A DNA stretch of 64,000 nt from Aquaspirillum sp. LM1 (GCF_002002905.1 NZ_CP019509.1:1798001-1862000); one strand, 5' to 3'; shown: positions 9,803-19,263, counted from the first letter of the stretch. The notes: a model not told the origin generated them from the sequence alone. Numbers and translations: made by a program.

Positions 9803-10942
9803 CTAGCCCATCCGCACCCGCCGCAGCCCCCAGACAAACACCGTTACCCCAATCAGCAGCATGCTGGCCAGCGAGCGCCACAGCTCGGTCAGACCCTGGC
9901 CCTTGAGCAGCACGCCAAACGAAGCATCGATGTAATAGTGCATCGGCGACAGATACATCAGCGCGCGCAGCCAGGCTGGCATGGCTTCAGGCGGCGTCCA
10001 CGCGCCGGATAAAAAGATCATCGGTGCCAGAATCAGGATCGACAACATGCCCACCTGCGCCAGATTGCGCGCCACGGTGGCAGCCGCCAGGCCCAGGCCA
10101 GCGGTGGTGAATACATACAGCGCGGTCAGCAGCAAAAACAGCAGCGGGTTGCCACGAATCGGAATGGCAAAACCCAGGTGCAGCACGGCAAACAGCGCCA
10201 GCGCGCTGCCCAGCACAATCACCACCGTCATCGCCAGCACCTTGGGAAACACAATCTGGAAGGGCGACAAGGGGCTGACCAGCAACTGCTCCACCGTGCC
10301 GCGTTCTTTTTCCCGCACCATGGCCGCCGCAGGCAGCAGGATGGCAAACACGGTGACAATATTCAGCAGTTCGGTAATCCCCATAAACCAGCTGTCCAGC
10401 TGGTTGGGGTTGAACCACACCCGGATCTGGTTATCAATCACCGGCAGCGTGCCGCCGCCGCCGCCGTTCAGGCTGGCGGCCTGTTCCAGGCCAAAGCGGC
10501 TGACCATCAGGTTGGCGTAGCTGGCCGCCAGAAAACCCAGCACCGAGTTGGTGGTGTCCACTTGCAGCTGCACCGAGGTGGGCAGGCCGCGTTGCAGGTC
10601 GGCCTGAAAGCCGGGCGGGATGGACAACACCAGCATGCTGCGCCCATCGTCCAGCCGCGCCTGCGCCTGGCTGTCGTGCGCAATCTGGCCGTCGATGCGG
10701 AAATATGGCGGCACAAAGCGGGAAATCAGCTCGCGCGAGGCGGCGGACTGGTCAAAGTCCTGCACCACAGTGGCGGCGCGGTTCAGTTGCAAGCTCACCC
10801 CAGACGCCGCCAGAAAAATATCCACGCTGAAGGCGTAAACAATAAACGCCAGCAACACCCGGTCGCGCAGCAGCTGGCGCATTTCCTTGACCAGCATCAC
10901 CCGCAGCCGCAGCCACGCCAAAGACAGATCCGACCACGTCAT
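9803..10942 (-). CDS. ABC-2 type transporter permease (YhhJ/YbhR-like), drug exporter
   Basis: 379 residues from the ATG at 10942, which overlaps the previous gene's stop as ATGA. An N-terminal membrane helix near residues 20-45 is followed by a large periplasmic domain, then five C-terminal helices. The motif MVREKERGTVEQLLVSPLSP near residue 210 is the ABC-2 coupling region shared with YhhJ and YbhR. It pairs with the permease at 10939-12090 and is likely to work with the double ATPase and HlyD adaptor at 14440-17404. The stop codon TAG lies inside the CTAG target duplication of the MITE at 9694-9802, so the gene just escaped truncation. The longer open frame upstream overlaps the previous gene and was rejected. 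Confidence 0.85.
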   Translation of the reverse strand: MTWSDLSLAWLRLRVMLVKEMRQLLRDRVLLAFIVYAFSVDIFLAASGVSLQLNRAATVVQDFDQSAASRELISRFVPPYFRIDGQIAHDSQAQARLDDGRSMLVLSIPPGFQADLQRGLPTSVQLQVDTTNSVLGFLAASYANLMVSRFGLEQAASLNGGGGGTLPVIDNQIRVWFNPNQLDSWFMGITELLNIVTVFAILLPAAAMVREKERGTVEQLLVSPLSPFQIVFPKVLAMTVVIVLGSALALFAVLHLGFAIPIRGNPLLFLLLTALYVFTTAGLGLAAATVARNLAQVGMLSILILAPMIFLSGAWTPPEAMPAWLRALMYLSPMHYYIDASFGVLLKGQGLTELWRSLASMLLIGVTVFVWGLRRVRMG

Positions 10943-12090
10943 GTGCTGGGCCTTTTGGTAAACAGCAGATAGCCGGCGGTGAACAGCGCGCCAGCGTAAG
11001 CGGCCAGAATCAGCAGCTCCGGCCACAGGGCAGCCAAGCCCACGCCCTTAAGAAAACACCCCACGGCAATCCGGGTGTAGTACACCGCCGGCATCAAGTG
11101 GGCAATGCCCTGCGCCAATGGCTTGAGCGACGGAATCGGAATAATAAAGCCGGAATACAAGATGGCCGGCACCAGGGTCACAATCAGGGTGACGATCATC
11201 GCCGCCATTTGCGTGCGCACCAGCACCGACACCAGCAAACCAATCCCGGTGGTGCACAGCACATACACCACACTGGCCAGCATGAAAAAGCCAAAGCTGC
11301 CCTTGAATGGCACATGGTACAGCCACACCGCCATCGCCCATAAAATCAGGATGTTCAGCGTGGAAATTGCCACATACGGTGCCAGCTTGCCCAACAGGAA
11401 CTCGCCCCGGCTGGTGTTGGACGCGTACAGATTGAAAATCGACCCACGTTCTTTTTCACGCACCACGCCCAGCGCGGTGAGAAAGGGCGGCGAGGCAATC
11501 AGGATGAACATGATCAGCTTGGGTGCCAGCCCCCAGATGCTGGAAATGCTCTGGTTGTACAAATAGCGGGTGTCCAGCTTCACCGGCTGCAAAGCGCGAC
11601 GGGCCTCTTCCGGCGTGACCCCCAGCTGGCCGGCCTGGCTGGCCAGATTATCCAGGCTGGCCGCAGCATTGATGGCGGTAATGTAGCCCTTGGCAATCAG
11701 CGCCCGGCTGGGAAATGTACCGTCCAGCAGGGTTTGCACCTGCGCCGGCTGGCCAGACAGCAACTGGCGGCCAAATTGCGGCGGAATGATGATCACCGCC
11801 CGCAACTGATTGGTGGACAACAGCTCGCCCGCCTGGCGTTCGTTGTCCAGCTGACCATAAAAGCGGAAATAATGCGAGGCGCTGAAGCGTTCGACATAGG
11901 CGCGGCTTTGCGCGCTGCGGTCGTAATCCACCACACCCAGCGGCAGATGGTCCACATCCAGCGACAGGCCGTAGCCAAACAGCAGCATCAAAAAGGCCGG
12001 CACGATAAACGCCAGGGCAAAAAACAGCCGGTCGCGAATGATCTCGCGCCATTCCTTGCTGGCCACGGCGAGGATGCGTTGTCGGTTCAT
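10939..12090 (-). CDS. ABC-2 type transporter permease (YbhS-like), drug exporter
   Basis: 383 residues. Opens MNRQRILAVASKEWREIIRD, then a membrane helix ending LLFGYG, a periplasmic domain of about 150 residues, the VVREKERGSIFNLYAS coupling motif near residue 225 and five more hydrophobic helices. This is the partner of the permease that follows it with a 4-bp overlap. I chose the ATG at 12090 because similarity to YbhS/YhhJ-type permeases begins there; there is no good Shine-Dalgarno and the frame stays open to 12423, but the extra 111 residues look non-coding. The region from 12091 to 12337 is a divergent promoter region shared with the di-heme gene. Confidence 0.82.
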   Translation of the reverse strand: MNRQRILAVASKEWREIIRDRLFFALAFIVPAFLMLLFGYGLSLDVDHLPLGVVDYDRSAQSRAYVERFSASHYFRFYGQLDNERQAGELLSTNQLRAVIIIPPQFGRQLLSGQPAQVQTLLDGTFPSRALIAKGYITAINAAASLDNLASQAGQLGVTPEEARRALQPVKLDTRYLYNQSISSIWGLAPKLIMFILIASPPFLTALGVVREKERGSIFNLYASNTSRGEFLLGKLAPYVAISTLNILILWAMAVWLYHVPFKGSFGFFMLASVVYVLCTTGIGLLVSVLVRTQMAAMIVTLIVTLVPAILYSGFIIPIPSLKPLAQGIAHLMPAVYYTRIAVGCFLKGVGLAALWPELLILAAYAGALFTAGYLLFTKRPST

Positions 12091-12337
12091 GGGGGAGCAA
12101 TCCAATGCGCCGTGAGCAGGGGTAGCGCGTAAGTCAATGTAATCGACATATCGGGTCAGAGGCTTGAACCTTGCAGCTCCTTGGCATGTTGTGCGTCTCG
12201 CCAGATGCCAGGCAGATAAGAATCTGTACCCAGCCTGCTGGGGCATTTCCAAAAACACTGTTCTCGAACAAGCGATTGTACCAGCGTAAACGCCCACATC
12301 GCTTTCCGAGCTGCAAAATCCCTTACTGGAGACCTGC

Positions 12338-14401
12338 ATGGAGTCTATGTCAACGATAAAGCGCTGGATCAAATGGGGGCTATGGCTCCTGCTGGGCCTG
12401 GTGGTGTTGGTGGTGGTGTCCAACTGGCTGGCACGTACCTACCAATACCGGGACAAAGATCCCAATCGAGGCAGCATGACCATGCCGCAGCCCGATGCCA
12501 TGGGCGACCGTTTTGACAAGGTCGTGTACCTGGAGCAAGGCTGGAAACCGGAACAAAGCCTGTGGTTTTACAATACCTCGCAGGGCTCGGACTTGATCCC
12601 GTATGATTTTTTTCTGGCGCTGGAACAGGAAAAATCCGGCAAGCGCTTTGCCGATCACGACAATATGAACGCCTACCGCTACCTGCCACAAAAGCCCACC
12701 TCCAGCAATCCGGATGGGCTGCCGGTGGGCTTTGTGCGGGATAATTACAAAGGCAAGAACTACGTCGGCCTGACCTGTGCCGCCTGCCACACCGGCCAGG
12801 TGAATTATCAAGGTACAGCCATCCGCGTGGATGGTGCGCCCGCTGCTGCCGACATGGAAAGCTTTATCACCGACCTGGGCAAGGCGCTGTCTGCCACCCA
12901 GCAGGATAAAGACAAGCTGCAACGCTTTATCCAGACCGTGCTGGCCAAGGGCGACTACCGCAACGCCAGCGAGGTCAAAACCGACCTGGACGCCTTTACC
13001 CTGCGCCTGCAAAGCTATGCTTTCTTTAACCAGCCTACTCGCGCCAACAACCCGAACATCCAGTATCACTATGGCCGGCTGGACGCCTTTGGCCGGATTT
13101 ACAACCGGGTGCTGGAGCATGTAATGACCGGAGATCAGCTGCGCGACATCCTGATCACCGAATTTGGCCAGGCCGAGTATGAGCGCCTGAAGGTCAAGAT
13201 CGACGGCGTGTTCAGCAGCCAATCCCGTGACACCTTGCTGGCCCGTCTGAGCCGGGAACTGACCCCGGATCAACGAGCCCACCTGCGCAACCGGATTTTC
13301 AACCCGCCCAATGCCCCGGTCAGCTATCCCTTCCTGTGGGACATCGCCCAGCATGACTATGTGCAATGGAATGGCCTGGCCAGCAACGCCGGCCTGGGGC
13401 CGCTGGGCCGCAACGCCGGTGAGGTGATTGGCGTGTTTGGCACACTGGACTGGCGTGCCGAAGACCGCAACTCGCTGCTGACCACACTGACCGGACAGAA
13501 AGACGCCCCGTTCAAGGTCAATTATGAATCGTCGGTCAATGTGCACAATCTGGTGGGCATGGAGCAACAACTGACCAGCCTGCAATCGCCGCAGTGGCCA
13601 GAGGCCATTTTGGGCAAGCCTGATCCGGTCAGTGTACAACGTGGCCGCAAGCTTTACGACAACCAGTGCATGTCCTGCCACGACACCCTCGACCGCAGCG
13701 ACCCCAAGCGCCGGGTGGTGGCACAAATGACCGGGCTGGATGTGGTCAAAACCGACCGCACCATGGCCGACAACAGCGTCAGCTACATCGGTTACAGCGG
13801 CATTTTGCGCAATCTGTATGTCAGCGCTGGCGTGGGTGACATCCTGATTCAGCGGCAAGCGCCGGTGGCCAGCCTGCTGACCAAGGCCGACATGAATGTG
13901 ATCCTGACGCCCGACCCAGACAAATCGCGCATCCGCGCCACGCTGGAACGTGTTTACGATTACATCAACGGCTATCGCGAAAACGAAATCAGCGCCTCAA
14001 TCAAGCAGGGCACTTACACACCAGACACCACCGCTGCGCCGTTTAACTCGCTGCAAGCCTATAAGGCGCGTCCGCTCAACGGTATCTGGGCCACCGCGCC
14101 GTATCTGCACAATGGGTCGGTGCCCACGCTGTATGCCTTGCTGCAACCGGCCTGCACGGCGAACAGCGCGCAGGCCGACTGCCGACCCGCACAGTTCAAG
14201 GTGGGATCGCGCGAATTTGACCCAAATCTGGTAGGCTTTCGCACCGATGTTGGCCAGCTGTTTGACACCCGCACGCCGGGCAATGGCAATGGCGGCCATG
14301 AATACGGTGCCGTGGCCACCAAACTGCCCAATGGCAAGGCGATTCCGGCGCTCACCCATCAGGAACGCCTGGATTTGGTTGCGTATCTGAAAACCCTGTA
14401 A
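12338..14401 (+). CDS. RoxA/RoxB-like di-heme c-type cytochrome oxygenase or peroxidase
   Basis: 687 residues with an N-terminal membrane anchor or signal (about residues 11-30) and two heme c attachment sites, CAACH at 147-151 and CMSCH at 444-448. Length, the two widely spaced CXXCH motifs and the conserved C-terminal GIWATAPYLHNGSVPTLYAL segment (MauG/cytochrome c peroxidase-type) match the RoxA/RoxB rubber-oxygenase relatives, usually annotated di-heme cytochrome c peroxidase. RoxA cleaves polyisoprene in the periplasm, but many homologues have unknown substrates, so I infer only a periplasmic di-heme oxidase. A GGAG lies 6 nt before the ATG. It is read opposite to, and lies between, two parts of the exporter operon. 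Confidence 0.82.
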   Translation: MESMSTIKRWIKWGLWLLLGLVVLVVVSNWLARTYQYRDKDPNRGSMTMPQPDAMGDRFDKVVYLEQGWKPEQSLWFYNTSQGSDLIPYDFFLALEQEKSGKRFADHDNMNAYRYLPQKPTSSNPDGLPVGFVRDNYKGKNYVGLTCAACHTGQVNYQGTAIRVDGAPAAADMESFITDLGKALSATQQDKDKLQRFIQTVLAKGDYRNASEVKTDLDAFTLRLQSYAFFNQPTRANNPNIQYHYGRLDAFGRIYNRVLEHVMTGDQLRDILITEFGQAEYERLKVKIDGVFSSQSRDTLLARLSRELTPDQRAHLRNRIFNPPNAPVSYPFLWDIAQHDYVQWNGLASNAGLGPLGRNAGEVIGVFGTLDWRAEDRNSLLTTLTGQKDAPFKVNYESSVNVHNLVGMEQQLTSLQSPQWPEAILGKPDPVSVQRGRKLYDNQCMSCHDTLDRSDPKRRVVAQMTGLDVVKTDRTMADNSVSYIGYSGILRNLYVSAGVGDILIQRQAPVASLLTKADMNVILTPDPDKSRIRATLERVYDYINGYRENEISASIKQGTYTPDTTAAPFNSLQAYKARPLNGIWATAPYLHNGSVPTLYALLQPACTANSAQADCRPAQFKVGSREFDPNLVGFRTDVGQLFDTRTPGNGNGGHEYGAVATKLPNGKAIPALTHQERLDLVAYLKTL

Positions 14402-14431
14402 AGCCAGATGGCTTCGGCCAGTCAGGTCAGT

Positions 14432-14449
14432 GGGGCGCATCAGCGCCCC
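14432..14449. terminator. Hairpin between convergent di-heme gene and ABC ATPase gene
   Basis: GGGGCGC (14432-14438) and GCGCCCC (14443-14449) form a 7-bp stem with an ATCA loop. The ATPase stop codon (14440-14442) sits in the loop. It lacks a long T-run, so a bidirectional terminator is likely but not certain. Confidence 0.45.
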
Positions 14450-16374
14450 GCTGTGCTTTCCAGCGCCGTCACCCGCTCGACAAACACATCTTCCATGCTC
14501 ACCGGGTGGCGGCGGCACTGCGCGTCCGCCACCTGGGCGCGCACCACGCTGCCAGGGTCGGCCAGTGGGCTGAGCAGGTGCAGCCGATTACCGTAGGCCG
14601 ATACGTCCAGCCCCTGCGCCCGCAGCCGCAGCAGCGCGCTGGCCGGGTCGGCGCAGCGGATTTCCCACAGTTGGCCTTTTTGTGCCACCAGCGCCTGCTT
14701 CATCTGCGCCGGGCTGGCATCGGCCACCACCCGGCCAGCAAACATCAGCGCCAGATGGTCGCAGTGCTCGGCCTCGCTCATGGCATGAGTGGTCACCAGC
14801 AGCGCCACGCCATCGCGGCGTGCCAGGGTGAATAAAATATCCCAGAACTGGCGGCGGCCCAGTGGATCGACGCCAGAGGTGGGTTCATCCAGAAACAGCA
14901 CCTGCGGTTCGTGTACCAGCGCGCAGCCCAGCGCCAGCCGCTGGCGCAGGCCCATCGGCAGGCTGGCGGCCAGCGCGTTTTCAAAGCCAGGCAGGCCGGC
15001 CATGTCGAGAATCCAGTCCAGCCGGCGCTGGGTGCGGGCGCGGTTCAGGCCGTAAATCCCGGCGTACAGGCGGATGTTTTCCACCACAGTGAGATCCAGG
15101 TACAAGGAAAACGCCTGCGACATATAGCCAATGCGCTCCTTGATGGCCTGGCCGGCGCTGCGCATGTCCGCGCCCGCCACCCGGCCCACCCCCGAGGTAG
15201 GCGGCAGAATGCCGGTGAGCATCTTGATCACCGTGGTCTTGCCCGCGCCATTGGCACCAAGCAAGCCAAAAATCTCGCCGGGCATCACCTTGAAGCTGAC
15301 GGCATCGGTGGCGCGAAACTCAGCAAACAGCCGGGTCAGCTGATGGGCTTCAATCGCCGGCTGGTCGTGGTCGCCGCGCCGCTGCTGCGCCGCGCCCAGC
15401 CCGCTGCTGTCGGGCAGACGCTGGCCGCGCAGCCGCAGCATGGCAATAAACACGTCTTCCAGCTCGGGCTCGCTGGCTTCCAGCTGCAGCTGGGCCAGAT
15501 CCAGCGCCGGGCGCAGGCAGTCGGCCACCGCCTGGCAGGCGGCGGCTTCGTCGGGCTGGGTTTGGTCCACATAAACGGTCAGCAGGCTGCCCAGGGCGCT
15601 CAGTTGGGGAAACTGCGGGCGCAACGCCGCCATGGCGTCCAGTTGCTGTGGGGTGCTGACGCTGACCAGGCTGCCCGGCGCATGCGCCAGCAGCTCGCCG
15701 GGCCGGCCCAGCGCCAGGGTCTGGCCGGCGTGCATCAGCGCCACCCGGTGAAAGCGGCTGGCTTCGTCCATATAGGCGGTGGACACCAGCGCGGTCATCT
15801 GTTCTTCGGCCAGCAGCTCGGCCAGAATCGCCCAGAAATCCCGCCGCGATACCGGGTCCACGCCGGTGGTGGGTTCGTCCAGAATCACCAGCGCCGGGGC
15901 GTGGATCAGCGTACACACCAGGCCGAGTTTCTGCTTCATCCCGCCCGACAGGTTTTTCATGGGCCGCTGGCGAAACGGGGTCAGCCGGGTCATCGCCAGC
16001 AGTTTATCCTTGCGCGCGGCGGCAATGTCGGGCGGCACCAGGCGCAGGCGGGCGAAGAAATCCAGGTTTTCTTCCACCGACAGATCGGCGTACAGGTTTT
16101 GCCCCAGCCCCTGCGGCATCAGCCCCAGCCGGGCTTTGACCATTTCGCCGTCGGCCTCGCTGTCCAGCGACTGGCCAAACACTTCCACCCTGCCGGCGTC
16201 GAAGGTCAGCACCCCGGCAATCGCCTTCATCAGGCTGGATTTGCCCGCCCCATCCGGGCCAATCAGGCCAAACAGCTCGCCGGGGGCAACATCCAGATCC
16301 ATGCCATTCAGCGCCACACTGGCACCGTAGCGTTTGACCACGCCACGGACGCGGATCAGCGAAGAAACCGTCAT
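14440..16374 (-). CDS. Double-domain ABC exporter ATPase (YbhF-like)
   Basis: 644 residues with two complete nucleotide-binding domains. Domain 1 has Walker A GPDGAGKSS near residue 38, signature LSGGMKQK near 142 and Walker B VILDEPTTGVDP; domain 2 has Walker A GANGAGKTT near 370, a degenerate signature near 470 and LFLDEPTSGVDP. YbhF and the N-terminal half of RbbA share this tandem architecture. It energises the two ABC-2 permeases at 9803-12090. It starts 7 bp after the HlyD adaptor stop, so the order outer-membrane factor, adaptor, ATPase is one transcript; the permeases are separated from it by the divergent di-heme gene. Confidence 0.9.
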   Translation of the reverse strand: MTVSSLIRVRGVVKRYGASVALNGMDLDVAPGELFGLIGPDGAGKSSLMKAIAGVLTFDAGRVEVFGQSLDSEADGEMVKARLGLMPQGLGQNLYADLSVEENLDFFARLRLVPPDIAAARKDKLLAMTRLTPFRQRPMKNLSGGMKQKLGLVCTLIHAPALVILDEPTTGVDPVSRRDFWAILAELLAEEQMTALVSTAYMDEASRFHRVALMHAGQTLALGRPGELLAHAPGSLVSVSTPQQLDAMAALRPQFPQLSALGSLLTVYVDQTQPDEAAACQAVADCLRPALDLAQLQLEASEPELEDVFIAMLRLRGQRLPDSSGLGAAQQRRGDHDQPAIEAHQLTRLFAEFRATDAVSFKVMPGEIFGLLGANGAGKTTVIKMLTGILPPTSGVGRVAGADMRSAGQAIKERIGYMSQAFSLYLDLTVVENIRLYAGIYGLNRARTQRRLDWILDMAGLPGFENALAASLPMGLRQRLALGCALVHEPQVLFLDEPTSGVDPLGRRQFWDILFTLARRDGVALLVTTHAMSEAEHCDHLALMFAGRVVADASPAQMKQALVAQKGQLWEIRCADPASALLRLRAQGLDVSAYGNRLHLLSPLADPGSVVRAQVADAQCRRHPVSMEDVFVERVTALESTAGR

Positions 16375-16381
16375 GGCCGGC

Positions 16382-17404
16382 TTACCAGCGCGGTTTCTGC
16401 CAGGCCACGCCGTCTTTCCAGCGGATCACCGCATCGGCAGGCAGGCCAGGGCTGAGCTTGCGCTCGCGGTTGTCCGCCACATTCAGCTTGACCGCGTACA
16501 CCAGCTTCACCCGTTCGTCCGGGGTTTGCACTTCCTTGGGGGTAAATTCGGCGCGGCTGGCCACGGTGGCCACCTGGGCGGCAAATGCGCTGTCTGGCCA
16601 GGCGTCCACATACAGCTGCGCCGGCTGGCCCAGCCGCACCTTGCCAATCAGGTTTTCCGGCACATACACCTTGAGGTAAAGCCGGTCGAGATCAACCAGA
16701 TCCAGCAGCGGCGTGCCGGCAGCCAGGGTTTCACCGGTCTGTTTCAGCTTGCTGGTCACCACCCCGGCGCTGGGGGCGCGCAGGGTGAGGTCGGTCAGCA
16801 CCGATTGCGCTTCGGCTTGCGCCGCCTGCGCCTGTGCCAGCTGGGCGCGCAGCGCCTCCAGCCGTTGCGGGCCGAGTTCGGCTTCGCGCACCTGCTGGTC
16901 AGCCTGGGTCAGCTGGGTGCTGGCGCTGATGGCAGCCAGGCGCATCTGCTCGGCGCGGCGGCGGTCTACCGAGCCGCGTTCAAGCAGCGCGTCAAAGCGT
17001 TCGGCGTCGCGACCGGCCTGCTGGGCGCTGGCGGCGGCGCGTTCACGCCCGGCACGCGCCGAGGCCAGCGCCAGCGGCACTTGCTGTTCGGCCACCCGCA
17101 ACTGCGCGCTTACCGCCGCCACCGCCGCGCTAGCCTGCGCCAGCTTGGCCTGAATCTGGCTGTCGTCCAGTTCGGCCAGCACCTGGCCGGCCTGCACCGT
17201 ATCGCCTTCGCGCACCAGCACCTTGGCCAGCCGGCCAGGAAACTTGCTGGCAATCAGCACATGATCGCCTTCAATCCGGCCATTGGCCTGCACCAGACCA
17301 TCTGGCAGGGCCGGGTGCTGGCTGCGCCAGAACAGATAAGCACCGCCGGCCAGCGCGGCAGCCAGCAGCGCAGCCAGGATGACAGGGCGCGTCAGGGGGG
17401 GCAT
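16382..17404 (-). CDS. HlyD-family membrane fusion protein (YbhG-like)
   Basis: 340 residues. One N-terminal membrane helix (about residues 8-24) anchors a periplasmic adaptor with the usual biotinyl-lipoyl half motifs (GRLAKVLVREGDTVQAGQVL near 57 and a second near 215), a long alanine/glutamine-rich coiled-coil hairpin (about 85-205) and a beta-barrel domain. It bridges the inner-membrane ABC exporter and the outer-membrane channel. The stop codon of the preceding outer-membrane factor directly abuts its ATG, and the ABC ATPase follows after 7 bp, so the three are translated from one message. Confidence 0.9.
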   Translation of the reverse strand: MPPLTRPVILAALLAAALAGGAYLFWRSQHPALPDGLVQANGRIEGDHVLIASKFPGRLAKVLVREGDTVQAGQVLAELDDSQIQAKLAQASAAVAAVSAQLRVAEQQVPLALASARAGRERAAASAQQAGRDAERFDALLERGSVDRRRAEQMRLAAISASTQLTQADQQVREAELGPQRLEALRAQLAQAQAAQAEAQSVLTDLTLRAPSAGVVTSKLKQTGETLAAGTPLLDLVDLDRLYLKVYVPENLIGKVRLGQPAQLYVDAWPDSAFAAQVATVASRAEFTPKEVQTPDERVKLVYAVKLNVADNRERKLSPGLPADAVIRWKDGVAWQKPRW

Positions 17405-18739
17405 TTATAATTCTCCAGTGGCCCGCTTCAGCCGCAACAGGGCCAGCGCGTGGTCATAACGGGCATTAAACAGATGGCGCGCCGCATCGGCACGGCGGGT
17501 TTGCGCGTCCAGCACTTCGGTCTGGATGGCCAGGCCGTTGGCGTAACGGTCGCGCTGGATGGTCAGGTTTTCGTCGGCCAGCGCCAGCGCCGCCTGCGCC
17601 ACCTCGCGGCGTTCGGCGGCTTCGTCTTGCAACGACCACGCCTGTTCCACCTGCAACGCCACCTGGCTGGCCAGATCGTTGCGCTGGGCGCGCAATGCAT
17701 CGGCCTTTACCGCCAGCGCGGCGGCGCGCTCGCGGTGGATGCCGGCGTCCAGCAGGTTCCAGCGGATCATTACCCCGGCAGAGTTGACATGCTCGCGGGT
17801 CAGGTAGGAGTTTTGCACATAGGTGTGGGCGGCAAACAGCGCCACTTGCGGGCCGTCTTCGGCGCGCAGGCCGCGTGCCTGGGCGTGCAGCGCTTGCGAC
17901 TGCGCTGCCAGTTCGTCCAGCTCGGGCCGGTGTTGCGCGGCGCTGTCCTGCAGCGCCGGCAGCGGCTCGGCCTGACGCGGCCAGTCTATCTCGTCCAGCG
18001 CCACCGGCGTGGACAAGGGGCGCGCCAGCAGGCGGTTATATGCGCTGCGGCTCAGGCTGAGCGCATGGCGCGCCTGAATCTGCCGCTGGCGGGCGTCGGC
18101 CAGCATCACCTCCACCGCCAGCACATCACTGCGCGCCACCAGCCCCTGCCGGTAAAACTGGCCCACATCGCGCTGATGCACGCCCAGGCTGGCCACCAGC
18201 TGGTCGGCCACCGTCTGCGCGGCGCGGCTGCGCAGCACATTCAGATACGCCTCGGCCACCGCCAGCTTGAGATCTTGCCGCGCCCGGTTTTCAGCCGCTT
18301 CGGCAGCGTCCACCCCGGCTTCAGCGGCGCGGATGCCGGCAGAAATCTTGCCGCTGGTAAACACCGGCAGCGTTACCGTGGCATTGGCCGCCCAGCCCCG
18401 ATCATCCGCCACCGGCTGAGCCAACGAGCCGGGCAGCCGGGCAATGGCCTGCGGCGGCAACAAGCCGGCCAGCCCGCTGGACAGCCCGGACAGGTCGGTT
18501 TGCACCTTGGGCATTTCCTGGTGATGCGCCCACACCGCCCCCAGGCTGAGCGTGGGCCAGCGGGTGGCCTTGGCGCTATTCACCAGATGGCGGCTGGATT
18601 CGGTATTGGCCTGGCTGGCCTGCCAGGCCGGATTAGCCGCCAGCGCCACCGCCCAGGCCCCTTCCAGCGTCTCCGCCTGAACCGGGCCACCCAGCAGGGC
18701 GAGGGGCCATAGCGCGTAAAGCCATCGGGCGTGTGTCAT
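17405..18739 (-). CDS. TolC-family outer membrane efflux protein
   Basis: 444 residues from the ATG at 18739, followed by a Sec signal peptide ending VQAET near residue 25. Two repeats of the outer-membrane efflux domain (about 35-230 and 250-440), alanine-rich and helical, with NPAWQASQ and later DRYANGLAIQTEVLDAQTR motifs, match TolC/NodT-type trimeric channels. The open frame extends to 19018 but the extra residues precede the signal peptide and are not expected to be translated. First gene of the exporter operon; the promoter should lie just upstream of 18740. Confidence 0.88.
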   Translation of the reverse strand: MTHARWLYALWPLALLGGPVQAETLEGAWAVALAANPAWQASQANTESSRHLVNSAKATRWPTLSLGAVWAHHQEMPKVQTDLSGLSSGLAGLLPPQAIARLPGSLAQPVADDRGWAANATVTLPVFTSGKISAGIRAAEAGVDAAEAAENRARQDLKLAVAEAYLNVLRSRAAQTVADQLVASLGVHQRDVGQFYRQGLVARSDVLAVEVMLADARQRQIQARHALSLSRSAYNRLLARPLSTPVALDEIDWPRQAEPLPALQDSAAQHRPELDELAAQSQALHAQARGLRAEDGPQVALFAAHTYVQNSYLTREHVNSAGVMIRWNLLDAGIHRERAAALAVKADALRAQRNDLASQVALQVEQAWSLQDEAAERREVAQAALALADENLTIQRDRYANGLAIQTEVLDAQTRRADAARHLFNARYDHALALLRLKRATGEL

Positions 18740-19197
18740 GCCGACTCCCACAGGAAAAACAGCGCCAGATTGATCACACTGGCGCAGGGGCTCAAGCATA
18801 CGTTTGAAAAATGGGGCTGACAAGCGGGAATGCCAAGGGTATCTCATGGCCGCCACGCTACCAGAATGGGGCTGGGGCGTCGAGCGGGGGGGGGTGATGG
18901 GGTGGGGAGGGTTTTGCTGTCCATGCGAGCTAGCCAAGGTCAGGATGTGGTGGGGAGCAGAGGGGCGTGGGTAGGAAGGGTATGGCGTAGTGGCGGCTTG
19001 TGATTGAGCGAATGGCATTGATGCGATTGCTTGGTGGGGTGTTGCTTCAGGGCAATCACATCGATGCTTTTATCATGCGATTGACTGGGGTTTACCCACA
19101 ACCGACAAGCCAGAGACTGTCCACACCCTCTCTACTTGTGATTTTTTTGGACGGAATCATGGACAAAGAAGGCCCGTAGCGGCTGGCAGAGTGTTCA

Positions 19198-19263
19198 TTT
19201 CATGAGAATGGCCATCAACTGTTCTGCGAACTTGGGTTGATATCCGTTCATGCGATTGCCCTG
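19198..19263 (+). pseudogene. Relic of an ISAs1-family element end, inverted relative to the intact copy
   Basis: Read inward from 19263 on the minus strand the sequence starts CAGGGCAATCGCATGAA, identical to the end of the intact element at 20970. It continues with recognisable similarity to that element's transposase 3' end: the plus strand encodes HQLFCELG where the intact protein has REQLFGLG. The rest of the element is gone. It shows that a related ISAs1 copy once lay here in opposite orientation. Confidence 0.6.

Noticed and set aside
9607-9837. Small minus-strand frame with a counterpart at 33494-33757 (shared DSRLRGNDDFF)
   Set aside because: The shared peptide is just the translated MITE; frames start and stop in unrelated flanks.
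12380-13858. 492-residue open frame on the minus strand
   Set aside because: Antisense to the di-heme gene, which has both heme motifs in the opposite frame.
14911-16455. 514-residue open frame on the plus strand
   Set aside because: Antisense to the double ABC ATPase; composition typical of a shadow frame.
18890-18905. G-rich run in the region upstream of the outer-membrane factor
   Set aside because: Considered as a phase-variation tract, but it lies outside the likely coding region and has no clear promoter position.
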